This document shows positions 42,126 through 50,869 of a stretch of DNA of 64,000 bases, piece by piece. Source of the DNA: Rhodococcus sp. Leaf247 (GTDB taxonomy: Bacteria > Actinomycetota > Actinomycetes > Mycobacteriales > Mycobacteriaceae). The stretch is taken from contig NZ_LMRP01000003.1 of assembly GCF_001426185.1 (NCBI RefSeq), positions 372,001 to 436,000 of the forward strand. The letters are read 5' to 3'. The notes beneath the pieces were generated by a model. The model was not told the origin of the DNA. It did not search any database and saw only the letters and a program-made list of their open reading frames with translations. The position numbers and the translations under genes are program-made. Position 1 is the stretch's first letter. Every line of letters starts with the position of its first letter.

Positions 42126-42722
42126 ATGCCACGCGCGATTCACGTCTTTCGCACCCCCGACCGGTTCGTCGCCGGAACAGTGGGTGAGCCCGGCGACCGT
42201 TCCTTCTTCCTCCAGGCCGTCCACGATGCCCGAGTGGTGTCCGTAGCCCTGGAGAAGCAGCAGGTCCAGGTCCTGGCCGATCGTGTCGGGTTGCTTCTCG
42301 ACGAGGTGGCGCGGCGCTTCGGCACCGACGTTCCGCCCGAGGAAGCGGACCCGACGGACATCGACCCTCTCGTCATGCCCGTCGACGCGGAGTTCCGCGT
42401 CGGCACCATGGGGCTCGGCTGGGATGCCGACGCGGGTGCCGTCGTCGTCGAACTGCTGGCCGTCACGGAGACCGAGCTCGACGAATCGGTCGTTCTCGAC
42501 GACACCGACGAGGGGCCGGACGCCGTCCGCGTCTTCCTCAGCCCGGAGCAGGCCCGCGAGTTCGCGGCCCGCAGCGAACGTGTGATCGCGGCAGGCCGAC
42601 CGCCGTGTCCACTGTGCGGTGAACCGCTCGCACCCGGGGGCCATATGTGTATCCGCACCAACGGGTACCGCCGGGGAATCACGCTCGGCACCGATACCAC
42701 CGAGTTCGGGGACGAGTCCTGA
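42126..42722 (+). CDS. DUF3090 family protein (Rv2134c-like)
   Basis: A 198-aa actinobacterial protein, MPRAIHVFRTPDRFVAGTVG at the start and CPLCGEPLAPGGHMC near the end, a zinc-ribbon-like motif. Its function is unknown but it is always close to the SCO1664-type gene and mshC. A near-perfect ribosome-binding site, AGGAGGTG (42112-42119), precedes the ATG at 42126; the ATG four bases earlier is out of frame. Its stop overlaps the next start as CTGA. Confidence 0.92.
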   Translation: MPRAIHVFRTPDRFVAGTVGEPGDRSFFLQAVHDARVVSVALEKQQVQVLADRVGLLLDEVARRFGTDVPPEEADPTDIDPLVMPVDAEFRVGTMGLGWDADAGAVVVELLAVTETELDESVVLDDTDEGPDAVRVFLSPEQAREFAARSERVIAAGRPPCPLCGEPLAPGGHMCIRTNGYRRGITLGTDTTEFGDES

Positions 42723-43555
42723 CGTCCGGCGACGGCGCCACCACGTGGACCGCCGACGACGCCGCTCTCCTCGCGGACGGGGAGATGACCATCGTCGGCC
42801 GAGTGGTGCAGGCGAGCAACGCCACGCTGGTGTGCGAGATTCCGCGAGCCGAATCCGACGTGCCTCTCCGGTGTGTCTACAAACCGGTTCGCGGCGAGCA
42901 ACCGTTGTGGGACTTCCCGGACGGCACCCTTGCCGGGCGGGAGGTGTCGTCGTACATGATCTCCGACGCCCTCGGCTGGGACGTGGTGCCGACGACGGTA
43001 CTGCGCGACGGCCCCATCGGGCCGGGCATGGTGCAACGCTGGATCGACACCGTCGAGCGGCTCCCCGAGAAGGGTGAGGGCATCGACCTCGTCGACCTGT
43101 GCCGCCCGGACCTCGTCCCGTCGAGCTACATTCCGGTGCTCCGTGCGTACGACGACAACGGCGACGAGGTCGCGCTTGTCCACGCGGACGATCCGCGGCT
43201 GAACCGGATGGCCGTGCTCGACGTCGTCATCAACAACGCCGACCGCAAGGGCGGCCACGTTCTCGAGTCCCCGGACGGGAGCGTCTACGGCGTCGATCAC
43301 GGCATCGCGATGCACAGCCAGAACAAGTTGAGGACCGTCCTGTGGGGGTGGGCAGGTCGGCCCATCGACGCAGCCCTCGTCGCCGATCTGGTCGAGCTGT
43401 CCCGCGAGCTGCGCGGCGATCTCGGTGATCGTCTGGCGCCCCACATCACCGATGTAGAGATCGCGGCACTCGCCGCTCGCGTGGCCGGGATCCTCGCCGA
43501 TCCCGTCATGCCGGCGCCGTCGTCCAGTCGCCCCATTCCGTGGCCTGCGTTCTGA
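42719..43555 (+). CDS. SCO1664-type PI3/4-kinase-like fold protein, probable CTG start
   Basis: A protein of about 278 aa related to Rv2133c, with a kinase-like pattern: CVYKPVRGEQPLWDFPDGTLAGRE (the Lys resembles the ATP-binding Lys), DVVINNADRKGGHVLE (catalytic-loop-like) and VYGVDHGIAMH (metal-binding-like). The function is unknown. Homology begins before the first in-frame ATG (42785). The only closer candidate is CTG at 42719, overlapping the DUF3090 stop as CTGA; the next in-frame start upstream is a GTG at 42647, deep inside DUF3090. So a coupled CTG start is the best reading. Confidence 0.82.
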   Translation: MTSGDGATTWTADDAALLADGEMTIVGRVVQASNATLVCEIPRAESDVPLRCVYKPVRGEQPLWDFPDGTLAGREVSSYMISDALGWDVVPTTVLRDGPIGPGMVQRWIDTVERLPEKGEGIDLVDLCRPDLVPSSYIPVLRAYDDNGDEVALVHADDPRLNRMAVLDVVINNADRKGGHVLESPDGSVYGVDHGIAMHSQNKLRTVLWGWAGRPIDAALVADLVELSRELRGDLGDRLAPHITDVEIAALAARVAGILADPVMPAPSSSRPIPWPAF

Positions 43556-43589
43556 CCGGGCACGCGCGGAACCGGTGAGCGCCACCGGA

Positions 43590-43595
43590 TAGTCT
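43590..43595 (+). promoter_or_regulatory. Leaderless-type -10 element (TAGTCT) before mshC
   Basis: TAGTCT ends six bases before the mshC ATG at 43602, without a ribosome-binding site in between, the usual leaderless geometry. Confidence 0.45.
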
Positions 43596-43601
43596 GGCGG
43601 C

Positions 43602-44840
43602 ATGCAGTCGTGGCCCGAAGTGGACGTTCCCAGCGTGCCGGGCGAGGGCCCGCCGCTCCGCCTGTTCGATACGGCCGATCGTGCCGTCCGGCCGGTGTCG
43701 CCCGGCTCGACGGCCACCATGTACGTCTGCGGCATCACGCCGTACGACGCCACGCACCTCGGTCACGCGGCCACCTACCTGACGTTCGATCTGATCAACC
43801 GTGTGTGGCGCGATGCCGGACACGACGTGCACTACGTCCAGAACGTCACCGACGTCGACGATCCGCTCTTCGAGCGTGCGGCACGTGACGGCGAGGACTG
43901 GGTGTCGCTGGGGCAGCGTGAGACGGATCTGTTCCGGTCCGACATGACCGCTCTGCGCGTCATTCCGCCCCGCGACTACATCGGCGCCGTCGAATCGGTG
44001 ACCGAGGTGGTCGAGCTCGTGGAGAAGCTGGTGGCCTCCGGCGCCGCCTACGTCGTGGACGATGCCGAGTACCCCGACGTGTACTTCCGCGCCGACGCCA
44101 CCGAGCAGTTCGGGTACGAGTCCGGCTACGACCGCGCCACCATGGACACGTTCTTCGCCGAACGCGGCGGAGATCCCGACCGCCCCGGCAAGCGCGACCC
44201 TCTGGATGCGCTGATCTGGAAGGCCGAGCGTCCCGGCGAGCCGTCGTGGCCGTCGCCGTTCGGCCCCGGTCGCCCCGGCTGGCACATCGAATGCGCCGCT
44301 ATCGCCTTGAACCGCATCGGCTCCGGCTTCGACGTGCAGGGTGGCGGCAGCGACCTCATCTTCCCGCACCACGAGTTCTCGGCTGCGCACGCCGAATCCC
44401 TCACCGGTGCAGAACGATTCGCGCGTCACTACGTCCACACGGGCATGATCGGTCTCGACGGCGAGAAGATGTCGAAGTCGCTCGGCAACCTCGTCCTGGT
44501 GTCCAAGCTGACGGCCGCCGGTGTCGATCCCGGTGCCATCCGCCTGGGCCTCCTCGCCGGTCACTACCGGCAGGACCGCACGTGGACCGATCAGATCCTC
44601 TCCGACGCGCAGGATCGACTCGCCCTGTGGCGCAAGGCCGTCGCGCTCGAGTCGGGCCCGTCCGCGGACGACACCATCGCCCGCGTACGTCAGCACCTCG
44701 CCGACGATCTGGACTCCGCCAAGGCCCTCGACGCCCTCGATGCGTGGGCTCGCGACGCCCTGTCGCTCGGCGGATCCGACTCCGGAGCGCCGGGGTTGGT
44801 GGCGTTGGCAGTGGATGCGTTGCTGGGTGTGACGCTCTAG
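43602..44840 (+). CDS. mshC: Cysteine--1D-myo-inosityl glucosaminide ligase MshC (mycothiol)
   Basis: A 412-aa ligase, derived from cysteinyl-tRNA synthetase, that joins Cys to GlcN-Ins in mycothiol synthesis. The zinc and adenylate sites are visible in [27 protein letters not shown] sequence (first Cys about residue 43), HIECAAIA, and [12 protein letters not shown]; the KMSKS loop is at about residues 289-293. It lacks the tRNA-binding domain, as expected. It matches Rv2130c. It is the last gene of the conserved block before the accessory insertion. Confidence 0.96.
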   Translation: MQSWPEVDVPSVPGEGPPLRLFDTADRAVRPVSPGSTATMYVCGITPYDATHLGHAATYLTFDLINRVWRDAGHDVHYVQNVTDVDDPLFERAARDGEDWVSLGQRETDLFRSDMTALRVIPPRDYIGAVESVTEVVELVEKLVASGAAYVVDDAEYPDVYFRADATEQFGYESGYDRATMDTFFAERGGDPDRPGKRDPLDALIWKAERPGEPSWPSPFGPGRPGWHIECAAIALNRIGSGFDVQGGGSDLIFPHHEFSAAHAESLTGAERFARHYVHTGMIGLDGEKMSKSLGNLVLVSKLTAAGVDPGAIRLGLLAGHYRQDRTWTDQILSDAQDRLALWRKAVALESGPSADDTIARVRQHLADDLDSAKALDALDAWARDALSLGGSDSGAPGLVALAVDALLGVTL

Positions 44841-44850
44841 CTCGCAGGGT

Positions 44851-44924
44851 GGTGTTTCTGCTCCTCTCGGCGCGCGTCCGAGCGGGATCCCGCCGGTTCC
44901 GGGCGCGAGGGGAGCAGAAACACC
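44851..44924. repeat. Long composite palindrome downstream of mshC
   Basis: Arms of 19 bp, GGTGTTTCTGCTCCTCTCG (44851-44869) and CGAGGGGAGCAGAAACACC (44906-44924), pair at 18 of 19 positions with one G-T pair. The centre has a perfect 12-bp palindrome GCGGGATCCCGC (44882-44893). It begins 11 bp after the mshC stop and is the only clear feature of the 175-bp gap. It may terminate mshC transcription. It shares a 13-mer with the acn-acnR palindrome. Confidence 0.65.
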
Positions 44925-45015
44925 GCATCCACAGATAGATCGTTGATCCCCGGGTCGACGATCGCCGCAGGTCGCGGTCTTCGCCGCCGAGCGCCGACGA
45001 GCCAGCGTTCAGGAC

Positions 45016-45576
45016 ATGCTGACGCCACGGGTCTCCTCGCTCTCGGATTTGCTGGCTGCCGGTATGTCGGCCACGACGATTCGCCGACGCTTCCACCGCA
45101 TCCTGCCCGGGGTCTTCTGCCAGGAGGAGCCCACCTGGTTCGACCGCTGCATGGCCGTGACTCTGTGGCGTCCCGACGCCCTCCTCAGCCACAGGACTGC
45201 CGCCAGGTTGTACGGGTGGATCGACGAGCCGACGACCGTCGAGGCCCTTGTCGACGCCTCCGCGAGACTGCGGCCGCCGGGGTGGCTGACTCTCCGCGGA
45301 CGCACGCAGGGTGCCTGCGACGAGGTGCTGGGGCTACCGGTCACCACCCGGGAGCAGACCCTGATCGACTGCGCCGTGGTGCTGACCGCTGACGCCACCT
45401 ACACCTCCGCGAAGTCCAGTCCACCCACCGCCGGCGCCGTCACGCGTCGGGTGAGCGGCGACCCGAGTGCCGCGGCCAGGTCGCTGCCGTCGTGCTCGGC
45501 GAGCAGCTCCCCGTTCTCCCAGACGAGAAGGGCTGCGCTGACGGTGTTCTCGGCGGTGGAGTGCGCCAGGTCGTAG
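45016..45576 (+). pseudogene. Truncated AbiEi-type/DUF559-like gene remnant
   Basis: The first 126 codons resemble the N-terminal part of AbiEi-type antitoxin/DUF559 proteins: an initial winged-helix-like part (SDLLAAGMSATTIRRRFHRILPGVF), WRPDALLSHRTAARLYGW, and VTTREQTLIDCA. At about 45396 the similarity stops, two or three bases before the jetC stop codon. From there the frame runs antisense through jetC to a chance stop at 45576, so a chimeric 186-aa product is possible. Complete relatives are around 280-300 aa, so more than half is missing. This looks like a deletion scar, not a working gene. Confidence 0.7.
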
Positions 45577-48500
45577 TGCGCGCAGCCGGGAACGTCGCCG
45601 TAGGTGATCCACAGGTCGTAGCCGGTCATGAAGAGGTCGAGGTCGAATTGCACGCTGAGACCGAGAAGTTCGCTGCGGCCGTTGTCGTCGACGCCGGCGA
45701 AGGCCTCGTCGAGAGCGAGCAGCCGGGGGGAGTGCGGATCGGCCGACGACAGCATCACGTGCGCTGCCGCGAACAGCGGAAGGTGCAGCGAGACGGACTG
45801 TTCGCCGCCCGACAGTGCGCTGTGGCGTGCCACGGTCAGTCGGTCCTCGGCGCCGTCCGAGCCGATGAGGGTGAACGCGAAGACACGCCACTGCCGGTAA
45901 TCCAGTGCGGTCGAGAGAATCTCGGGGTACGAACGCTCAGAGTGCTGTGCACGGGCGGTCCGGATCTGCGCGGCGAAGTGCATGCGCATCTCGGCGAGTT
46001 CGTCCGGTCCCAGAGCCGACGCGTCGCGCTCGAGCAACTTCGACACCGCGCGGGTGCTGTCGTCGAGAGTGTCGGCCAGGACCCAGTGCACACCGATGGT
46101 GTTGCCCGAGGACATCCGCCGCTGCTTCATCTCCGACCCCATGCGCGCGATCAGTTCGCGGGCATCGACGGTGCGCTCGTGGATCTGCTGAGCGAGACCG
46201 GTGAGCAGGGCATCTTCGAGGATGCGGCGCTCGGCGTCGGTGAGCAGGGTTTCCTGGTCTCGTCGCGCCGCATCGATGCGATCGGCGAAGTCGGCGATGG
46301 TCGCATGTCCCTGCTCGTCCTGTACTCGCACGACCGTGACGCCGTCCGCTGCGTCCCAGCTGAGGCGGAAGTCCTGACCGGATGCCGCGAGCTGGGCGTC
46401 GAATTCCTGGAGCGCGGCCGTGAGTGCGCTGCGTGTGGACCGCCGCGACGCGTCGCCGGCCTTCACCCGCTCGGTTGCGGTGCTCAGCTCGAGGTGCAGA
46501 CGGCGGACTTCGACCGGCAGCACGTCCGGAGCATCGTCGGGGCCTGCGGCCGAGTCGATGCGGTACAGGAGTTGCTCGACGGTGGACCATGCCGCATCAC
46601 TCGCAGGCCATGTGCAGTCGCGGGCCGCGCCGAGGACGGTCAGCAGATCACGGTGTGCGTACGGTGCCAGCCGGCCCGCATCGGTCAGGGCTTCGGTGAG
46701 CGCCGTCGTCAACCCGGCGACGGCGGTCTCGTGGGCTCCCTCTGCCTTGCCGATCGCTTCTCCCGATTCACGGTCCGCCTTGGTCGCGGCCCGCTGCTCC
46801 GCCTTGCAGGCCTCGATCCGTCGGCGTACCGCGTCGAGTTCGGCGTCGATCTTCTCGGCTCCGGCACCCAGCGCATCCCGCAAGGTCTCCAGCTTGGTGA
46901 ACTGCTGCTCGTACTCCGTCTCGGCTATCGCCGCTTCCTCGGCGTATTCCTCCGCGAGAATCTGCGCCTCGTCGAGGCGACCGGACGCCTCACGGTCGCG
47001 CTCGGCGGACCGATCGGAGTCGCCCCGGTAGCGCAGTATCGACGACCCGGTGTTCTCGAAATGCCGGATCGCAGCGGCGAGTGCATCGAGGTCGCGAGGA
47101 GTGTACGGCGCACGACGGGCCACGGCGTCACTGCGAAGGCGACGCTCGGCAGCGGTCAGGTCGGCCACGGCACGATCGAGTTCCCGGTCGGCTGCGGTCG
47201 CGGCGTCCGCGGTCGAGCGCAGTGCGCCCGCAGCGGACGCGACGGTGCGCAACGCCGAGGTGACGGTCGATGCACGGGGCACTGCGCCGACCGCAGCGCG
47301 GATTCCGTCGAGATGCGCGCGGGCGTCCTCGGCGATGCGTTCGGCGTCGTCACGGCGCGATTCGGCCGCCTCGAGAGCCGCATCGATCTCGGCGATGCGC
47401 GCCGCGCGACGTGCGGCGCGAGCCGTTGCACCGATGTATTCGGCGGTCGGTTTGTGGTGGCGACCGAGGACGACGCCGTGTCGGAAGGTTCCGTCGCGTC
47501 CGACGCGGACCCGGTCGCCGTCCGCAGACAGCGATACGGACGTGAGGATGCGCTGCACCAGATCATGCGGTACAGAGATGTCGGTTTCGACGAGCAGGAC
47601 GTCCGCCAGCGACGGTCCGTCGACGGCATCGGCCGGAACGAGGAACTGTTCGGACTCCGAGCCCGCCGGAACGGTCTCGGCGACCCACGCATCGAGCATC
47701 CCGGAGGCTTCGAGCGCCGCCTCGACGCCCGCTGCCTCGTCGGCCGGGACGCTGTCGGCGAACCGCACGAGCGTCCAGAACGGGGCGCCCGAGAGCCCGG
47801 ACCTGTCACCGGTCCGAGTCGCCGGCGGCGCCGGAGCATCGTCGTGTTCGGCTGCGATCGACGCTCGTTCGGCCGTCAGGTCGGCGATGGTGCTCGCGGC
47901 GTCGTCACGCGTCTGCAGGGCTGCTGATCGTCGATCACGCACGGTGTCGAGAAGATCGCGCACACCGTCGCTCAGCACCTCGGCCGGTGACGGAGCGTCG
48001 TCCTGCCCGACGGTCGCGACCGCGTCGGTCACCGACTCGATCAGTCCGGGGACGCCGAGTCGTGCCGAATGCTGTGACCACCACGCGCGCAACGATTCCG
48101 CGTACGTCGATCGGGCGATCTCGACGGCTGCCTCCGCCTCGTGAACCGCCGCCGACGACGCATCGTGCGACTCGTGGGCACGCGACGCTGCGCGTTCGGT
48201 TCGCGTGCGTTCGGTAGTGGCGCGGTCGACGACCGCCAGCGCTGCACGCACGGCGCGGACGTCGCCGTCCCGTTCCTCCGCATGACCGCGCACGGCCGCG
48301 GTGATCTGATCCGTTCGGGCGTCGCGGGGGAGCGGCGTCCAGGCGATGCCGGCGTCTTCGGCGGCTGCCAGAAGTTCGTCCTCGGCGCGGGAGATGGCGG
48401 CGGTGGCCTCACGCAACGACGCTGCCGCAGCCTCGGATTCACGACGCCGGACATCGACCGACTCGAGTGCCTTGCTCGCCTTGTCCCGTTGTTGCCCGGT

Positions 48501-49541
48501 GGACACCTCGAGCTTGCGCACCGCGTCGGCCAGATCGTCGAGTTGTTGCTTGCCCTCGTACGCCGTCGACCGTTGCAGGGTCTGCTGATCGGCGACCGCG
48601 AGATCGAGTGCGCGCTCGGCTGCCTCGAACCTCGTCTCCGCCTCCACCCGCTCGATTCGACGCCGCTCCCGTAACTCCTTCGCGGCGAACAGCGCGACGG
48701 TGGCGTGGTCGACAGCCTCGAGCCGACGCGTGACCTGGTCGACGTCGGTTTTGGCCTGGACGCCGAGGTAGGTGGAGTAGACGCCGACGAAACGCTTCGA
48801 CGCGAGATCCGCCTGCACCAGGCCCTCGAGGGCGCGGCCGACCTCCTCCATGTCGCTGAACGACCGTGCCGCCTCCAGGACGAGGTGTTCGTCGAGGGGG
48901 CGGAGGCCGTCCGACAGCGCGCGCGACAATCCCTTCGGGTCCAGATTCTTGGCCAGCTGCGGGCGGCGCAAGGTCAGGATGAGGGTGATCAACTGGTCGT
49001 AGCGTTCCGCGCCCAGTCCGAACATGCGGGCGTCGATCGCGGCCCGGTAGTCCACCGGGCGGTCGACGATGGCGTCGGTGCCGATGAGTTCTGCGAGCTG
49101 CTTCTTGGTCAGCGGGCGGTCGTCGGCGCCGAACAGGGAGAAGTCGACCCCGACGCGCCCCTCCGCGACGAAATACCAGCGCGTGACCTTGTCCGCGGAC
49201 TTGGTGGCGCGCATGCCGATACCGACAGTGACCGCTTCAGGATCGTCACGGTCACCTCGGGCGAACTCCATCCACACGTACGAGTGCGCCGAATCCTGGC
49301 CCCGGTACAGGAGGTTGGACTTCATCGTCCGCTCCTCGCCGGCGAACGGGTTGAGTCGACGGGGTTCGATACGGCCGTCGAGGACGAAGGGGAAGAGCAC
49401 CTCGAGCGCCTTGGTCTTGCCCGATCCGTTGGGTCCGCGGAGCACGAGGCGACCGTCGGCGAACGAGAACTCCTGATCGCGGTAGTCCCACAGGTTGACG
49501 ATTCCGGCGCGCGTGGGCTTGAACCTGGTACTCGACGTCAC
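45399..49541 (-). CDS. jetC: JetC, SMC-like ATPase of a type II Wadjet system (TIGR02680)
   Basis: A 1380-aa MukB/SMC-like ATPase. It starts VTSSTRFKPTRAGIVNLWDY; Walker A GPNGSGKT lies at about residues 35-42. Long coiled-coil arms (roughly 280-620 and 760-1100) flank a hinge-like middle part, and the C-terminal head has the LSGGEQ signature (about 1243) and Walker B LLALDEAFAG (about 1275). In Wadjet systems JetABC extrude DNA loops and JetD cuts small circular DNA such as plasmids. The GTG at 49539-49541 overlaps the jetB stop as GTGA. No jetD gene is found on either side. Confidence 0.92.
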   Translation of the reverse strand: MTSSTRFKPTRAGIVNLWDYRDQEFSFADGRLVLRGPNGSGKTKALEVLFPFVLDGRIEPRRLNPFAGEERTMKSNLLYRGQDSAHSYVWMEFARGDRDDPEAVTVGIGMRATKSADKVTRWYFVAEGRVGVDFSLFGADDRPLTKKQLAELIGTDAIVDRPVDYRAAIDARMFGLGAERYDQLITLILTLRRPQLAKNLDPKGLSRALSDGLRPLDEHLVLEAARSFSDMEEVGRALEGLVQADLASKRFVGVYSTYLGVQAKTDVDQVTRRLEAVDHATVALFAAKELRERRRIERVEAETRFEAAERALDLAVADQQTLQRSTAYEGKQQLDDLADAVRKLEVSTGQQRDKASKALESVDVRRRESEAAAASLREATAAISRAEDELLAAAEDAGIAWTPLPRDARTDQITAAVRGHAEERDGDVRAVRAALAVVDRATTERTRTERAASRAHESHDASSAAVHEAEAAVEIARSTYAESLRAWWSQHSARLGVPGLIESVTDAVATVGQDDAPSPAEVLSDGVRDLLDTVRDRRSAALQTRDDAASTIADLTAERASIAAEHDDAPAPPATRTGDRSGLSGAPFWTLVRFADSVPADEAAGVEAALEASGMLDAWVAETVPAGSESEQFLVPADAVDGPSLADVLLVETDISVPHDLVQRILTSVSLSADGDRVRVGRDGTFRHGVVLGRHHKPTAEYIGATARAARRAARIAEIDAALEAAESRRDDAERIAEDARAHLDGIRAAVGAVPRASTVTSALRTVASAAGALRSTADAATAADRELDRAVADLTAAERRLRSDAVARRAPYTPRDLDALAAAIRHFENTGSSILRYRGDSDRSAERDREASGRLDEAQILAEEYAEEAAIAETEYEQQFTKLETLRDALGAGAEKIDAELDAVRRRIEACKAEQRAATKADRESGEAIGKAEGAHETAVAGLTTALTEALTDAGRLAPYAHRDLLTVLGAARDCTWPASDAAWSTVEQLLYRIDSAAGPDDAPDVLPVEVRRLHLELSTATERVKAGDASRRSTRSALTAALQEFDAQLAASGQDFRLSWDAADGVTVVRVQDEQGHATIADFADRIDAARRDQETLLTDAERRILEDALLTGLAQQIHERTVDARELIARMGSEMKQRRMSSGNTIGVHWVLADTLDDSTRAVSKLLERDASALGPDELAEMRMHFAAQIRTARAQHSERSYPEILSTALDYRQWRVFAFTLIGSDGAEDRLTVARHSALSGGEQSVSLHLPLFAAAHVMLSSADPHSPRLLALDEAFAGVDDNGRSELLGLSVQFDLDLFMTGYDLWITYGDVPGCAHYDLAHSTAENTVSAALLVWENGELLAEHDGSDLAAALGSPLTRRVTAPAVGGLDFAEV

Positions 49542-50869
49542 GGGGTGAACTCCTGGAACTCGGACTGCCCGATGCCGGACGGTGGGAAAAGTTGGATCGT
49601 GGCGTGCTCGCGGACCGTGACGACGACGCCCCGGTAGCGAGCGAGGGCAGGGAGGGCGACGATTCCACCGCGGACCGGCGCGACGAGCGACAGGTCGGTG
49701 AGGAGTCGGACTGCCGCTCGGCGAACTCCGAGACGGTCGGACTGCCACTGGGCGGCGAAGGTACGGCCGTACGCGTCGACGAGCGCTCCGACCGTGTCGT
49801 CGATCCACTCGTCGGCGAGGAACGAATGCCGGCCGGGCTCGATGTCGTCCGCGTCGTGCTCGGACTCGTCGTCGGCGAGATCGTCTGCGAGAGAATCGAA
49901 GACGCTGCCGTCGGGGATGGCGGAGTCGAGGGCGTCGATCAACTCCGCGGTGCGGTCGGCAGGCGCCTCGACAGTGCGTCCGTCCTCGACGTCGGGGTCG
50001 AGCACGCGGTCGGCGATCTCGCCGGCCAGGAGCAGAGCGACCTGTGCGACGGTGCCCGTGGACGGGAACCTGGTGTCCGACAGTCGGCCCGACGTGTCGA
50101 TCAGGGCCACTCCTTCGGCGCGACGTTCCGCCGCGAGCCCGGTCAGCAGGCGCACGTCGTCGATCGATGTGGGGTCGAGTACAGCGTCGGTCAGGTAGAC
50201 CACGGGCCGTTCGACCAACGCCCGCCTGGCCCGTCGAGAGTCGTCCGTCGGGTCGGCCAGAAGCCCTGCGGCGCTGCGCAGATGCTGGACGGCGCGCGGT
50301 GGTCGGAACAACGCGACGACGACGGATCGATCGATGTCGTACAGGGCTTCGCCGGCGTCGGGATTGCTCGCCCAGCCACCGGCGTCTCCGTCGGCCAGGG
50401 TGATGGCGCCGCGGGCGGACAGCCAACCGACGGCATCGACGAAGGCGTCGCGATCGGCGGCACGCTCGGTGTCCAGGTCCACGCCGACGACGCGGCCGGC
50501 TTCGGCGGCAACGTGATCTGCCAACTCCGACAACGTGATCTGGTCACCGGCGCGGCCCAGGGCAGCGAGGGACAACGCGAGGAACGAGTACCGGCGGCGG
50601 TCGAAGACCCGGTCGGACGCGGTGCGAGCAGGTTGGGTCGGGTCCAGGCGGTCCAGCACCGGGTACAGCCGAGCCGTGGTCTCGGTGACCTCGAGCCGGT
50701 ACCCGAACATCTCCAGCATGTCCTCCCGCAACTCCGTCGCCCAGCGGCGGACCAGGGGTAAGGCGATGCGGTCGGGATACGTGCGGGTGATCAGGTGGTG
50801 GGACAACACTGTTCGCGCAGCACGCTGGTACGAGTCGAGCGCGAGGCTCGGGATCGTCCGCGCCCTCAT
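49538..50869 (-). CDS. jetB: JetB, MukE-like subunit (DUF2398/TIGR02678)
   Basis: A 443-aa winged-helix protein of the DUF2398 family, the MukE/KITE-like subunit of type II Wadjet. It begins MRARTIPSLALDSYQRAARTVLSHHLI and contains FDRRRYSFLALSLAALGRAGDQITLSEL, the family hallmark, a ALYDIDRSVVVALFRPP segment, and an acidic stretch (about residues 320-345). The ATG overlaps the jetA stop as ATGA, and its own stop overlaps jetC, so the three proteins are made in step. Confidence 0.9.
   Translation of the reverse strand: MRARTIPSLALDSYQRAARTVLSHHLITRTYPDRIALPLVRRWATELREDMLEMFGYRLEVTETTARLYPVLDRLDPTQPARTASDRVFDRRRYSFLALSLAALGRAGDQITLSELADHVAAEAGRVVGVDLDTERAADRDAFVDAVGWLSARGAITLADGDAGGWASNPDAGEALYDIDRSVVVALFRPPRAVQHLRSAAGLLADPTDDSRRARRALVERPVVYLTDAVLDPTSIDDVRLLTGLAAERRAEGVALIDTSGRLSDTRFPSTGTVAQVALLLAGEIADRVLDPDVEDGRTVEAPADRTAELIDALDSAIPDGSVFDSLADDLADDESEHDADDIEPGRHSFLADEWIDDTVGALVDAYGRTFAAQWQSDRLGVRRAAVRLLTDLSLVAPVRGGIVALPALARYRGVVVTVREHATIQLFPPSGIGQSEFQEFTP

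Noticed and set aside
44401..45192. Minus-strand frame downstream of jetC as a jetD remnant
   Set aside because: It is antisense to mshC and to the AbiEi-like remnant and shows no DUF2399 or Toprim motif.
45492..47927. An 811-codon open frame on the plus strand
   Set aside because: It is antisense to jetC. The forward gene has Walker and signature motifs, while this frame has none.
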